A DNA stretch of 32,620 nucleotides from Clostridia bacterium (GCA_022797145.1 JAAWKA010000019.1:1-32620); one strand, 5' to 3'; positions 15,125 to 22,733 are shown, counted from the stretch's first letter. Made by a program: numbers and translations. The notes: a model not told the origin generated them from the letters alone.

Positions 15125-15958
15125 ATGAGATTATTTGATAGGATAAAAAATAAAATAATAAATGTTTTAGATCCAAACTTAACTGAAGATTATAAGAAAC
15201 TACAAAATAATCACAATATATTAGAACAAGAATATTCAAAGCTAGGAGAAAGTCATGATAAATTAGCAGATAATTATGAATATGCTTTATACTCTAATAA
15301 TGAAAACACACGAACTATAGAAAAGTTAAAAGAAACAAATGAAAATTTAAAAAGTAATATAGCAAATAAAATCTTGCAAACATTAAGACCTAAATTGGAA
15401 GAAATGACATTAGGCAGATTAGAATTTTTATATAAAGAACTAAACTATGAAGATGTGCAATTAAAGGAAATATATTCAAAAAGCATAGATTGTGAAGAAA
15501 TATATCTTTCAAAAGGCGAACTTATAGATGAGGTTTCAGAAGAAATTTTGGGAGATAAAGAACTGTGGGATTTATTTCCAGAAGAAGATGCAAGAGGAAC
15601 ATTTGAATTTATAAATGGATATGAGTCTGCTAGATGGAGAGAAAAATATTACTTTGGAAAAATTGTTAATATAGAACATATTAGTTGCTATGAATTTTGT
15701 ACATATAAACTTGACTATTCTAATAAAGATTATGTTGAATATAAGAAAAAGTTATATAAAGAAGTAATACCTAGAGAGTTGGAAAAGTATATGACATATA
15801 TATTGAAAGATAATCCAAATATATTAAGCAATACAGAAGAATACTTAGAAAAAGTAGAAGAAAAATTTACACAAGAAAAACTAAAGCCAAAAGAAGAAAA
15901 AACACAACAAGAAGAGCATAATAAAGTAGAACAAACAGAAGAGGAAGAAGAAATGTAA
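15125..15958 (+). CDS. Coiled-coil protein of unknown function, 277 aa
   Basis: A cytoplasmic protein. Residues 18-80 form a long coiled coil (LQNNHNILEQEYSKLGESHD), followed by a globular part with aromatic motifs (DLFPEEDARGTFEFINGYESARW near 148-170), and a very acidic tail (EEKTQQEEHNKVEQTEEEEEM). It begins two bases after the topoisomerase stop, so it is made with it. No family is recognised. Coupling to topB suggests a role in element DNA handling. Confidence 0.6.
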   Translation: MRLFDRIKNKIINVLDPNLTEDYKKLQNNHNILEQEYSKLGESHDKLADNYEYALYSNNENTRTIEKLKETNENLKSNIANKILQTLRPKLEEMTLGRLEFLYKELNYEDVQLKEIYSKSIDCEEIYLSKGELIDEVSEEILGDKELWDLFPEEDARGTFEFINGYESARWREKYYFGKIVNIEHISCYEFCTYKLDYSNKDYVEYKKKLYKEVIPRELEKYMTYILKDNPNILSNTEEYLEKVEEKFTQEKLKPKEEKTQQEEHNKVEQTEEEEEM

Positions 15959-16005
15959 AAAGTTATAAACAATTAATAATATTATTCTATTTATATAATC
16001 AAAAA

Positions 16006-16042
16006 TTGACAATCATACCGATATGATGTATAATATGGGTAT
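16006..16042 (+). promoter_or_regulatory. AbiE promoter with paired operator
   Basis: TTGACA (16006-16011) and TATAAT (16029-16034) have a 17-base spacer. ATACCGATAT (16015-16024) in the spacer and ATATGGGTAT (16033-16042) after the -10 form an inverted pair with one mismatch. The first also lies in a shorter palindrome, ATCATA-CCGA-TATGAT (16012-16027). AbiEi antitoxins are known to bind inverted repeats over their own promoter, so negative autoregulation is expected. Confidence 0.75.
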
Positions 16043-16068
16043 AGTCGTCAAAAAAAGAAGGTGATTAA

Positions 16069-16650
16069 ATGGATAATATAGAAAAGATTAAGGAATTAGT
16101 AGAAAATAATAATGGTGTATTGTTGGTAAAAGAAGCAGAAAAAAATAATATTCATAGACAATATATAAAACAATTAGAAGAAACTGGGTATTTAAGAAAA
16201 GTGTCAAAAGGAATATATGTAAAAGAAGATAAGGAAGTAAATGAATTTTATATTTTAGGACAAAAATATAAAAAAGGAATCTTCTCACATAATACAGCAT
16301 TGTATTTTTATGATTTAACAGATAGAACACCAATAAAACTAGATATGACATTTCCAAGTTATATAACAGTACATGATAATTCTATAAAGATTCATTACAT
16401 AAAAGAAGAGAAGCATCTTTTAGGGTTAAAAGAAATGAAATTACAAGATGGAACAACAATACAAATATATGATATGGAAAGAACAATATGTGACATTATT
16501 AGAGATAGAAATAAAATTGATCCACAAATATTTAATGATGCAGTAAAAGGATATATTAAAAAGAAAAATAAGAATTTAGTTTTATTATATGAATATGCAG
16601 AGAAATTTAAGATAGAAAATATATTAAGAAATTATATGGAGGTATTATAA
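16069..16650 (+). CDS. abiEi: AbiEi antitoxin (type IV), transcriptional autorepressor
   Basis: A 193-residue protein. Residues 1-55 form the winged-helix DNA-binding domain (LLVKEAEKNNIHRQYIKQLEETGYLRKV, then GIYV). The remainder is the AbiEi C-terminal antitoxin domain, with FSHNTALYFYDLTDR near 73-87 and the diagnostic YDMERTICDIIRDR near 139-152. In characterised AbiE systems this protein represses the operon and offsets the toxin without a stable complex. AAGGTG precedes the ATG. It is directly followed by the toxin gene. Confidence 0.92.
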   Translation: MDNIEKIKELVENNNGVLLVKEAEKNNIHRQYIKQLEETGYLRKVSKGIYVKEDKEVNEFYILGQKYKKGIFSHNTALYFYDLTDRTPIKLDMTFPSYITVHDNSIKIHYIKEEKHLLGLKEMKLQDGTTIQIYDMERTICDIIRDRNKIDPQIFNDAVKGYIKKKNKNLVLLYEYAEKFKIENILRNYMEVL

Positions 16651-17496
16651 TTGAAAAGGAATGCAATGAGCTTTAAAGCCATAATAAACAACTTGGCAAA
16701 AGAAAATAATGTGGCAGCACAACTAGTCCTACAAACATATATGTTAGAAAGATTACTAGAAAGAATATCAATTTCAAAATATAAAGATAATTTTATATTA
16801 AAGGGAGGAATGTTAATATCTGCAATGCTTGGAATTGATAGTAGAACTACAATGGATATGGATACAACCATAAAAGGATTTTCATTAACAAAAGAGAACA
16901 TCTCAAATATTATGTTAGAAATATGTAATATAGAAATTGATGATAATGTAACTTTTAAAATTAATAAAGTAGATTTAATTAGAGAAGATGATGATTATGG
17001 TGGGTATAGAATTACATTTGAAGCAAGATATAACAATGAAATGCCAGTTATAATGAAAATAGATATTACAACTGGAGATAAAATTACATATAAAGAAATT
17101 GAATATAGTTTTACATTAATGCTAGAAGATAGAAAAATACAAATATGGTCATACAATGTAGAAACTATTATTGCAGAAAAATTTGAGGCAATCATAAAAA
17201 GAGGTGTGCTTTCAACAAGAATTAGGGATTATTATGATGTTTATATGCTTATAAATACTCAAAGTAAAATTATTGATAATAAAACTTTAAAAGATGCAAT
17301 AACTTTAACAGCACAACATAGAGAAACAAATGAAATAATAAAAAACTGGAAGAAAGTAGTAGATAAAATCGAAAACGATAGCAAGATGCAACAGCAATGG
17401 AAAAGGTATCAAAAAGATAATTTTTATGCTGAAGGAATAGAATATAATGATTTAATAAATGCTATAAACAAAGTAGGAGAAATCTTCGAGGGATAA
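16651..17496 (+). CDS. abiEii: AbiEii toxin (nucleotidyltransferase-like)
   Basis: A 281-residue DUF1814/AbiEii protein. Motif I KGGMLIS (51-57) with the paired acids TMDMD (Asp69, Asp71), then the third acidic strand IMKIDITTGD near 128, YNVETIIAEKFEAI near 168-182 and RIRDYYDVYML near 193. All core motifs are intact. These toxins are GTP-dependent nucleotidyltransferases that arrest growth and give abortive phage resistance. The start is TTG 16651, nine bases after GGAGG, one base past the antitoxin stop. It gives the family's usual N-terminus. Confidence 0.92.
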   Translation: MKRNAMSFKAIINNLAKENNVAAQLVLQTYMLERLLERISISKYKDNFILKGGMLISAMLGIDSRTTMDMDTTIKGFSLTKENISNIMLEICNIEIDDNVTFKINKVDLIREDDDYGGYRITFEARYNNEMPVIMKIDITTGDKITYKEIEYSFTLMLEDRKIQIWSYNVETIIAEKFEAIIKRGVLSTRIRDYYDVYMLINTQSKIIDNKTLKDAITLTAQHRETNEIIKNWKKVVDKIENDSKMQQQWKRYQKDNFYAEGIEYNDLINAINKVGEIFEG

Positions 17497-17511
17497 TTTT
17501 TTTTATCAATT

Positions 17512-17545
17512 AAGGCAACTAACCGATAAATGTGCTAGTTGCCTT
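17512..17545 (+). terminator. Terminator of the AbiE operon
   Basis: A perfect 10-bp stem, AAGGCAACTA with TAGTTGCCTT, around a 14-base loop, 15 bases after the toxin stop. Its 3' arm runs into TTTTAGTT. The G+C content of the stem stands out locally. Confidence 0.75.
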
Positions 17546-17567
17546 TTAGTTATTATAAAAGGAAAAG

Positions 17568-17618
17568 GAAATCAATGTTTTTCTCGGCATAAATTTATTC
17601 CAATTCCACATTGATTTC
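17568..17618. repeat. 11-bp inverted repeat around a 29-base loop
   Basis: GAAATCAATGT (17568-17578) is the exact reverse complement of ACATTGATTTC (17608-17618). It lies just after the AbiE terminator. A shorter palindrome, TTTCTAGTAGAAA, overlaps its right arm. The loop is large for a terminator. It could be a protein-binding site pair or the stem of an RNA. Confidence 0.5.
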
Positions 17619-17730
17619 TAGTAGAAATAACTTAAAAAAATGGAAAAAATTTTTAATAGCTTTAATTTTTAGAAAAAATGTGGTATGATTGCATTGTCAT
17701 TTAAGATTTACAAAATGGAAGGTGATAGAA

Positions 17731-17985
17731 ATGACAGTAAAATTTGTAGAAGAATATTGGAATAGCAAATTAAAAGAAAATGAAGAATACATGGTTTGTA
17801 CTTTTTACGATCTTAGAGTGAAAAATAATGTATCAGAAGAAGATGTTGACCAGTTTTTAGAATGGAGTAGAAACAAGTTACAAAACATGGGATATAATGT
17901 TTATTTTACAGGTACAAGGTTTGTTTATCAAAATGCAAATAGAAAAGTAGAAGACAATCAATATATAATAGCAATAAAAGAATAA
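17731..17985 (+). CDS. Hypothetical protein, 84 aa
   Basis: A small soluble protein (FVEEYWNSKLKENEEYMVC near the start; GYNVYFTGTRFVY near residue 53). The frame extends to 17689, but GGAAGGTG selects ATG 17731. A -10-like TATGAT preceded by TG (near 17680) gives a possible extended promoter. No family is recognised. It opens a run of six closely spaced small genes on the + strand. Confidence 0.55.
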   Translation: MTVKFVEEYWNSKLKENEEYMVCTFYDLRVKNNVSEEDVDQFLEWSRNKLQNMGYNVYFTGTRFVYQNANRKVEDNQYIIAIKE

Positions 17986-18006
17986 ATTAAAAGGGGAGAA
18001 AATTAG

Positions 18007-18222
18007 ATGAATCCATATGAAGTATTTGACACAGAAGAAATAAGAAAAATAGAAAATATAGTAGGTACTATTGAAAATAGAGAATATACAAGAGAAGAGT
18101 GTAACAAATTTGTGCATAGTATATCAGAGGATATTATGAGTAAAAGCTATAAAAATGGCGATATGGATAAAACAAGACAAGAATTTAGTGGAATATTAAG
18201 TAAATTTGAAAACTGGATATAA
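18007..18222 (+). CDS. Hypothetical acidic protein, 71 aa
   Basis: A small helical protein (TEEIRKIENIVGTIENREYTREECNKF in outline; ends in FSGILSKFENWI). AAGGGGA is upstream and the gap to the preceding gene is 21 bases, so it is in the same operon. No family is recognised. Confidence 0.5.
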   Translation: MNPYEVFDTEEIRKIENIVGTIENREYTREECNKFVHSISEDIMSKSYKNGDMDKTRQEFSGILSKFENWI

Positions 18223-18241
18223 AGAAAATAAGGAGAAATAA

Positions 18242-18415
18242 ATGCGATACAAAGTTTTTGATGTGGTTTTGTTGAATAATGGAAATAAAGCAACTATTTT
18301 AGGAGAAATTGACAAAGTTCATTATAAAGTAGAAATAGTAAATAATGAAGGAAAGACAGAAGGAATCTCGCAAATAACTGATAACGATATAAAGGATTGC
18401 ATATCAAAAAAATAA
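18242..18415 (+). CDS. Small protein, 57 aa, DUF4926-like pattern
   Basis: ATG 18242 with AAGGAGA upstream runs to TAA 18413-18415. The sequence begins MRYKVFDVVLLNNGNKATIL and continues as short beta strands (HYKVEIVNN, then ITDNDIKDCI). This small beta-barrel pattern (DVVxLxNG, xATIL, YxVEI) recalls DUF4926/KOW-like mini-proteins common on mobile elements. Function unknown. It sits 20 bases after the 71-aa gene in the same operon. Confidence 0.55.
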   Translation: MRYKVFDVVLLNNGNKATILGEIDKVHYKVEIVNNEGKTEGISQITDNDIKDCISKK

Positions 18416-18464
18416 CATTACAGAAGATAGAAGTAATCGAATATAACAGAAATAGAGGAATGTT

Positions 18465-18713
18465 ATGAAAATATATAAAGAACCTATCAAAGAAGAAACA
18501 GAAACAACAATTAATGTGTTGTATCACGAAAATAAATTGGTCATTTATACTAATAAGGTGGCATTACAAAAGCAACTAAACAAATTAATTGGCGAGCCAA
18601 CCAAAGAACTTAAAATAAAAAGATCCATTGCAGGAAGTATATGGGAAATATCACTAGAAGAAAAAAGTAAGATACAAAGAATTATAGTAAAGGCAAACAT
18701 TTATGAATTATAG
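18465..18713 (+). CDS. Hypothetical protein, 82 aa
   Basis: A small protein with beta-strand N-terminal half (TTINVLYHENKLVIYTN) and a basic loop (KELKIKRSIAGSIWEI). The IYTNKVALQKQL and IKRSIAGS blocks look like a conserved family, but I cannot name it. The ribosome site is weak (AGAGGAATGTT). In the same series of small + strand genes. Confidence 0.5.
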   Translation: MKIYKEPIKEETETTINVLYHENKLVIYTNKVALQKQLNKLIGEPTKELKIKRSIAGSIWEISLEEKSKIQRIIVKANIYEL

Positions 18714-18731
18714 TAATGAAAAGGAAAATGT

Positions 18732-19223
18732 ATGAAATTAGATAATTATATTGAATTTATTAAGGAAAAACATAAAGGTCAAAAAAGAATACAAGGAACA
18801 CCATATTATATACATCCACTAGAAGTAAGTAACATTTTATATAAGAGAGGTTTTCCAAAAGATTATCAAATTGTGGGTTTATTTCATGATTTATTAGAAG
18901 ATACGAATACTACTTATGAAGAGCTAGTTCAAATTTCAAATAAAGAAATTGCAGATGCAGTAAAATTGATAACAAAAGAAAAGGGATATGTAATGTCAGA
19001 TTACATTAATAGAATCAAGCAAAATGATATGGCAAGAATGGTAAAATTAGCAGATAGATTACACAATTTGTCAGAAACACATTTGGCTTCAGAAAAATTT
19101 CAAGCAAGATATGTTAAAGAAACAGAAGAATGGTTTATAGATTTAGCTGCTGGAACAGTTTTTGAAGAAGATATAAAGGACATGTTAGATAATTTAAAAC
19201 AAGAATTAAATGAAGAAATGTAA
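18732..19223 (+). CDS. HD-domain hydrolase of the RelA/SpoT type (small alarmone hydrolase-like)
   Basis: A 163-residue stand-alone metal-dependent HD domain. Motifs: KGQKRIQGTPYYIHPLEV with His28, GLFHDLLEDT with His52-Asp53 and Glu56-Asp57, and MVKLADRLHNL with Asp108. These match the ppGpp-hydrolase half of RelA/SpoT and the MESH1-like hydrolases. No synthetase or regulatory domain is present. The protein probably removes (p)ppGpp or a related nucleotide. AAGGAAAATGT precedes the ATG. It lies in a run of small unknown genes, so its partner is unclear. Confidence 0.75.
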   Translation: MKLDNYIEFIKEKHKGQKRIQGTPYYIHPLEVSNILYKRGFPKDYQIVGLFHDLLEDTNTTYEELVQISNKEIADAVKLITKEKGYVMSDYINRIKQNDMARMVKLADRLHNLSETHLASEKFQARYVKETEEWFIDLAAGTVFEEDIKDMLDNLKQELNEEM

Positions 19224-19249
19224 TAAATTGATTATAGGAGAGATTAGAC

Positions 19250-19798
19250 ATGAATGGTAAACAATTATCAGAATTTGTAAGTGAATTTAGAAATAAATAT
19301 ATTGGAAAACAAATGAATATACAGGAAATAAAAAAACTATTAAATGACAATTATAAAACTAAAATAAATAATATTATAGAGGATAAAAATATGGTCAGTA
19401 TTAATATTGAACCTGTTAAGATGCACGATCACGAAATGAATATATGTGTAAATAGACTAAATGTAATAACAAGAAAAGGCATTATAGATTATTTAGTTGT
19501 GGAACAGGAAACTACTTCAGCAATGATTAATTCTGTAAGGCAAAGATATTATTTTGATAAAGAAAATGAACTATTTGTAAGTAGTGTAAAAATGGATGAG
19601 AAGATGGTTTTTAATAATGTATGTTATGAAACAATGATAAGTTATAATGGAAAATTCTTTTATCAGAATAGATATTCTATGCAGGAGGCAGCAGTAACTT
19701 TTAATGATGACATTTTTAATCAGATAGTAAATGATAAAACTATTGAAGAAATCAAAGAAATGTATGATAGTCAAGAAGAAATGGAAGAAACTATATAA
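19250..19798 (+). CDS. Hypothetical protein, 182 aa
   Basis: A soluble protein with a helical N-terminus (QLSEFVSEFRNKYIGKQMN), a mixed beta central part and an acidic end (EEIKEMYDSQEEMEETI). It follows the HD gene by 26 bases after AGGAGAG. No family is recognised. Confidence 0.55.
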   Translation: MNGKQLSEFVSEFRNKYIGKQMNIQEIKKLLNDNYKTKINNIIEDKNMVSINIEPVKMHDHEMNICVNRLNVITRKGIIDYLVVEQETTSAMINSVRQRYYFDKENELFVSSVKMDEKMVFNNVCYETMISYNGKFFYQNRYSMQEAAVTFNDDIFNQIVNDKTIEEIKEMYDSQEEMEETI

Positions 19799-19818
19799 AT
19801 TAAAGGAGAAATTTTATT

Positions 19819-20022
19819 ATGTCAGAATGGAAATGTATAAAATGTGGAAATACAGAATTTGAAAAAGATCAATTTCAAGCTACAGGAGGAAACTTTGCAA
19901 AAATATTTGATGTTCAAAATAAAAAGTTTATTACTGTAAGTTGTACTAAATGTGGTTATACAGAGATTTATAAGACAGGTACTGATGCAGGAATGAATAT
20001 ATTAGATTTCTTAATGAATTAA
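19819..20022 (+). CDS. Zn-ribbon protein (COG3478-like)
   Basis: A 67-residue protein made of one zinc ribbon: WKCIKCGNTEFEKDQFQATGG at the start with Cys5 and Cys8, and SCTKCGYTEIYK with the second CxxC pair near residues 42-45. The F-QATGG and Y-K segments match the predicted nucleic-acid-binding Zn-ribbon family COG3478. It may bind DNA or RNA; the specific role is unknown. AAAGGAG is upstream. Confidence 0.75.
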   Translation: MSEWKCIKCGNTEFEKDQFQATGGNFAKIFDVQNKKFITVSCTKCGYTEIYKTGTDAGMNILDFLMN

Positions 20023-20035
20023 AGTATTTATTAGT

Positions 20036-20056
20036 TCGATAAATAGTAATTATCGA
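20036..20056. repeat. 7-bp inverted repeat in the gap before the LURP-one-like gene
   Basis: TCGATAA pairs with TTATCGA around a 7-base loop, 13 bases after the Zn-ribbon stop. No T tract follows. The 10-mer AATTATCGAG that contains its right arm recurs at 20742-20751 after the next gene, so the LURP-one-like gene is bracketed by a short direct repeat. Confidence 0.35.
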
Positions 20057-20105
20057 GATGATAAATAGCAGATAAAATATAATTAAGATATATAAGGAGT
20101 AAGTA

Positions 20106-20723
20106 GTGAAATTTTGGGATAAGTTTAATAAATTTATTAATGAACCTAGTAATGATAGAAAAAATGAAAATGGATTAAAAATCGAAGTAGATAATAAAAA
20201 GAATGGAAAATTTAAAATTTATGATAATACTGGGAGTTTAAAATATATTGCAAAAGGAAAATGTATTTCTAGGAAACCTCATTTTTCTATTTATACAATG
20301 CAAGGAAAAGAAATTGGAACTATTAAGCAAAACAAAAGTAGACGCTATAAATATAACACAAGAGAACTTACAATTAAAATTGCAGGAGACAAAGAAGTGA
20401 TTTTTGGTAGAGAAAAAAATTTCTTTAAAAGTGGCTATATTTTAGATAATGGTTGGAAGGTCAAACTTAATAAATCAGAATATGAAATTAAAGATAGGGA
20501 AGAAATTATTGGAATAGTATCAGAGAAAATTGTATATTCACAATCACTTTTTTCAATTAAAGCAGATTCTCACTCTTATTTAGCTACCTCAAATAAATAT
20601 GAAAATGAATTATTAGTTTTAATGATTGCATTATCATTAGTTATATATATAATAAACGAAAAAGAGCAAGAAAAGGAAGAGTCCCGTTTCCGTTTGTTAC
20701 CAGCAGATGGAGGAGGAGAATAG
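20106..20723 (+). CDS. LURP-one/tubby-like fold protein
   Basis: A 205-residue protein built of short beta strands in the pattern of LURP-one-related (YxjI-type) proteins: GKFKIYDNTGSLKYIAKGK near residues 34-52, FSIYTMQGKEIGTIKQ near 60-75, and VIFGREKNFFKSGY near 98-112. A hydrophobic helix near 168-182 precedes a polar tail. The start is GTG 20106 after AAGGAG. The family is thought to bind lipids or scaffold the membrane; the bacterial role is unclear. Confidence 0.55.
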   Translation: MKFWDKFNKFINEPSNDRKNENGLKIEVDNKKNGKFKIYDNTGSLKYIAKGKCISRKPHFSIYTMQGKEIGTIKQNKSRRYKYNTRELTIKIAGDKEVIFGREKNFFKSGYILDNGWKVKLNKSEYEIKDREEIIGIVSEKIVYSQSLFSIKADSHSYLATSNKYENELLVLMIALSLVIYIINEKEQEKEESRFRLLPADGGGE

Positions 20724-20765
20724 GTATAGCGGTAAATTACAAATTATCGAGTAGGAGGAAATAAT

Positions 20766-21239
20766 TTGAAAAACTTAATTATTTATGCTAGTAAAACAGG
20801 AACAACAGAAAAATGTGCTAAAGAAATAAATAGACAGTTAAAAGATTCTAAAATGGTAAATATATTAAATCAAAATGAAGATATAAATAGATATGATTTA
20901 ATTATTGTCGGTACTCCAATTAGAATGGGAATGATAGACAAAAAAATAGGAAAGTTTTTGATTAATAATATTGAAACCTTAAAATCAAAAAAAGTAGCAT
21001 ATTTTATTTGTTGCGGCTTTAATGAAAATTGGAAAAGTTATTATGAGCAAAATATTCCAAAAGATTTGTTAGATACTGCCATTATTTATGATACTTTTGG
21101 AGGAGAAATGGATATACAAAAACAAAAAGGTTTTGATAAATTTATTACAAAGATGGTAATCAAGAATATAGATAAAAACAAAGAAATAAAAATATTAAAT
21201 GAAAATATTGAAAGATTTATAAAACTATTAGATTACTAA
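20766..21239 (+). CDS. Flavodoxin-domain protein
   Basis: A 157-residue flavodoxin of the HemG/flavodoxin_5 type. The FMN phosphate loop YASKTGTTEKCAKEI lies at 7-21, and LIIVGTPIRMGMIDKKI near 45-61 forms the second flavin-contact region. A CC pair (FICCGF) is in the core. It likely binds FMN and carries out electron transfer or quinone-type reduction. The start is TTG 20766 after AGGAGG. Confidence 0.8.
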   Translation: MKNLIIYASKTGTTEKCAKEINRQLKDSKMVNILNQNEDINRYDLIIVGTPIRMGMIDKKIGKFLINNIETLKSKKVAYFICCGFNENWKSYYEQNIPKDLLDTAIIYDTFGGEMDIQKQKGFDKFITKMVIKNIDKNKEIKILNENIERFIKLLDY

Positions 21240-21268
21240 TAAACTACAATTTTGAAAGGAAGTAATAT

Positions 21269-22048
21269 ATGTATTATCCAAAACAGATACCATATTTATT
21301 AGATAAAGAATTTAAGGAAAATATAGAATATGTAGAATATAATATAAAAGAACTTGAAAATTATTGTATGTGTATTTGGACAATGAAATCAAAGAATATA
21401 TTAGATAAAACTATAGATAACAACATTTTGCCAGATGCCTGTATTGATATAGTGATAGATTTTGCTAATAATGCGATTTGCTTTGCAGGATTTAGTAAAG
21501 AAACAGAAGCCTTTCAGTTAAATAAAAACATAGACTATATGGGGGGTAGATTGAAACCAGGTATATTTTTTATGCTTTTTAATATAGAAGCAGATAAAAT
21601 AATGGATAATGAAATACCTTTTAGTAATATAGAAAAAGAAATTAGTTTGGATAAAATATTGAATTTAAAAAATACTAATGAAAGAATAGAATATTTAAAA
21701 GGTTATTTGTTTCAAAAGACAAAGGATAAAATAGAAATGCCATTTGTAATAATGGTAGAAAGGTTATACAATAATCCTAAAGACCAAAATGTAATAGATA
21801 TTGCAAAAAAATTAGGATATAATGAAAGACACTTATATAGAGTATTTAAAGTAAATTTTGGAGTATCACCAAGGGTTCTATTAAATATACTTAGGTTGCA
21901 TTTATGCTTAACATTAATATTAGAAAAAAATATGAATTTAATAGATATTGCTAATTTATGTGGTTTTTATGATCAATCACATTTAATAAGAGAAATAAAG
22001 AGATATACAGGAATTTCTCCATTAAAGATAATAGAAAATTATAAATAA
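21269..22048 (+). CDS. AraC-family transcription regulator
   Basis: A 259-residue regulator. The N-terminal part (1-120) matches the DUF6597-type ligand domain (LPDACIDIVIDF, MGGRLKPGIFF). The C-terminal part has two HTHs of the AraC domain: VIDIAKKLGYNERHLYRVFK, then MNLIDIANLCGFYDQSHLIREIKRYTGISP. GAAAGGAAG precedes the ATG. The VOC-family gene directly downstream is its probable target. The 15 bases TACAATTTTGAAAGG upstream are identical to those before the gene at 2276. Confidence 0.9.
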   Translation: MYYPKQIPYLLDKEFKENIEYVEYNIKELENYCMCIWTMKSKNILDKTIDNNILPDACIDIVIDFANNAICFAGFSKETEAFQLNKNIDYMGGRLKPGIFFMLFNIEADKIMDNEIPFSNIEKEISLDKILNLKNTNERIEYLKGYLFQKTKDKIEMPFVIMVERLYNNPKDQNVIDIAKKLGYNERHLYRVFKVNFGVSPRVLLNILRLHLCLTLILEKNMNLIDIANLCGFYDQSHLIREIKRYTGISPLKIIENYK

Positions 22049-22111
22049 TGTCCGTTTTTTACAATACAGTTTTGTTTTTTTTTCTTATAATCATACTGGA
22101 GGTAGAAATAT

Positions 22112-22492
22112 ATGTATGAAACGGTAACAACCAACATTATGGTTAAAAATGTAAAAGAAACAATAAAGTTTTATGAAGAAAAATTAGGATTTCAAAAGAT
22201 ATTAAGTGTTCCAGAAGAAGGAGAAATTTTAAATTTTGCTATTTTAAATAAGGATAAAATTTCTATAATGATTCAAGAGCAAAAAAATTTGCTTGAAGAA
22301 TACTCAACTTTAAAAACAGATGAAATAGTACCAACATTTACATTATTTATAACTGTTGATGATGTTTCAGCAGTTTATAATGAATTAAAAGATAGAGTAA
22401 AAATTGCTAAAGAACTTCATAAAACTTTTTATAGCAAAGATGAATTTGCTATTTTTGATAACAATGGAAATATATTGACAATATCTTGTTAA
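22112..22492 (+). CDS. VOC-family protein (glyoxalase/bleomycin-resistance fold)
   Basis: A 126-residue single-gene VOC protein with paired beta-alpha-beta-beta-beta modules: NIMVKNVKETIKFYEEKLGF near residues 8-27 and FITVDDVSAVYNELKD near 78-94. The C-terminal strand EFAIFDNNGNILTI is typical. Members bind metals, drugs or act as small-molecule lyases. Ligand cannot be told. TGGAGG precedes the ATG, and the AraC gene lies 63 bases upstream, so the two form a likely sensor-effector pair. Confidence 0.8.
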   Translation: MYETVTTNIMVKNVKETIKFYEEKLGFQKILSVPEEGEILNFAILNKDKISIMIQEQKNLLEEYSTLKTDEIVPTFTLFITVDDVSAVYNELKDRVKIAKELHKTFYSKDEFAIFDNNGNILTISC

Positions 22493-22497
22493 AAATC

Positions 22498-22526
22498 AAA
22501 AGCAGACTAGAAAATAGTTTGCTTTT
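22498..22526 (+). terminator. Rho-independent terminator after the VOC gene
   Basis: AAAAGCAGACTA pairs with TAGTTTGCTTTT (one G-T pair) around GAAAA, followed by TTAAT. It begins six bases past the VOC stop. Confidence 0.8.
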
Positions 22527-22589
22527 TAATATATAATGATAACGATAAATTTCATAATCTAATTTTTTTAAAAAAAGTTGCGATTTTTT

Positions 22590-22618
22590 GTAACTTTTTT
22601 TAAATTTTGTTCTCTATC
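22590..22618 (+). promoter_or_regulatory. ECF-type promoter P1
   Basis: GTAAC (22590-22594), a 16-base T-rich spacer and TCTCTATC (22611-22618) match exactly in motif and spacing the two promoters at 26482-26510 and 26548-26576. ATAGGAGGAATG follows immediately, opening a 10-codon reading frame (22630-22662) before the membrane-protein gene. The likely user is the ECF sigma factor encoded 1.2 kb downstream. Confidence 0.75.
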
Positions 22619-22666
22619 TTATAGGAGGAATGAAAGTATTGTTTTCAACTCACATGAGATAGTTTG

Positions 22667-22695
22667 TTGAAGATTATTTACTTTTGTGCTATTAT
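22667..22695 (+). promoter_or_regulatory. Possible housekeeping promoter of the sigma operon
   Basis: TTGAAG (22667-22672) and TATTAT (22690-22695) are 17 bases apart, 38 bases before the ATG of the membrane protein gene. It would give basal expression beside the ECF-type P1. Confidence 0.45.
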
Positions 22696-22733
22696 CTTAT
22701 TAAATAGAATTAATTGTTTGGAGGTAAAAAATT

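Noticed and set aside
22571..22602. Inverted repeat AAAAAAAGTT/AACTTTTTTT as a terminator
   Set aside because: It overlaps the -35 of ECF-type promoter P1 and consists mostly of A and T runs; a true terminator already lies at 22498-22526.
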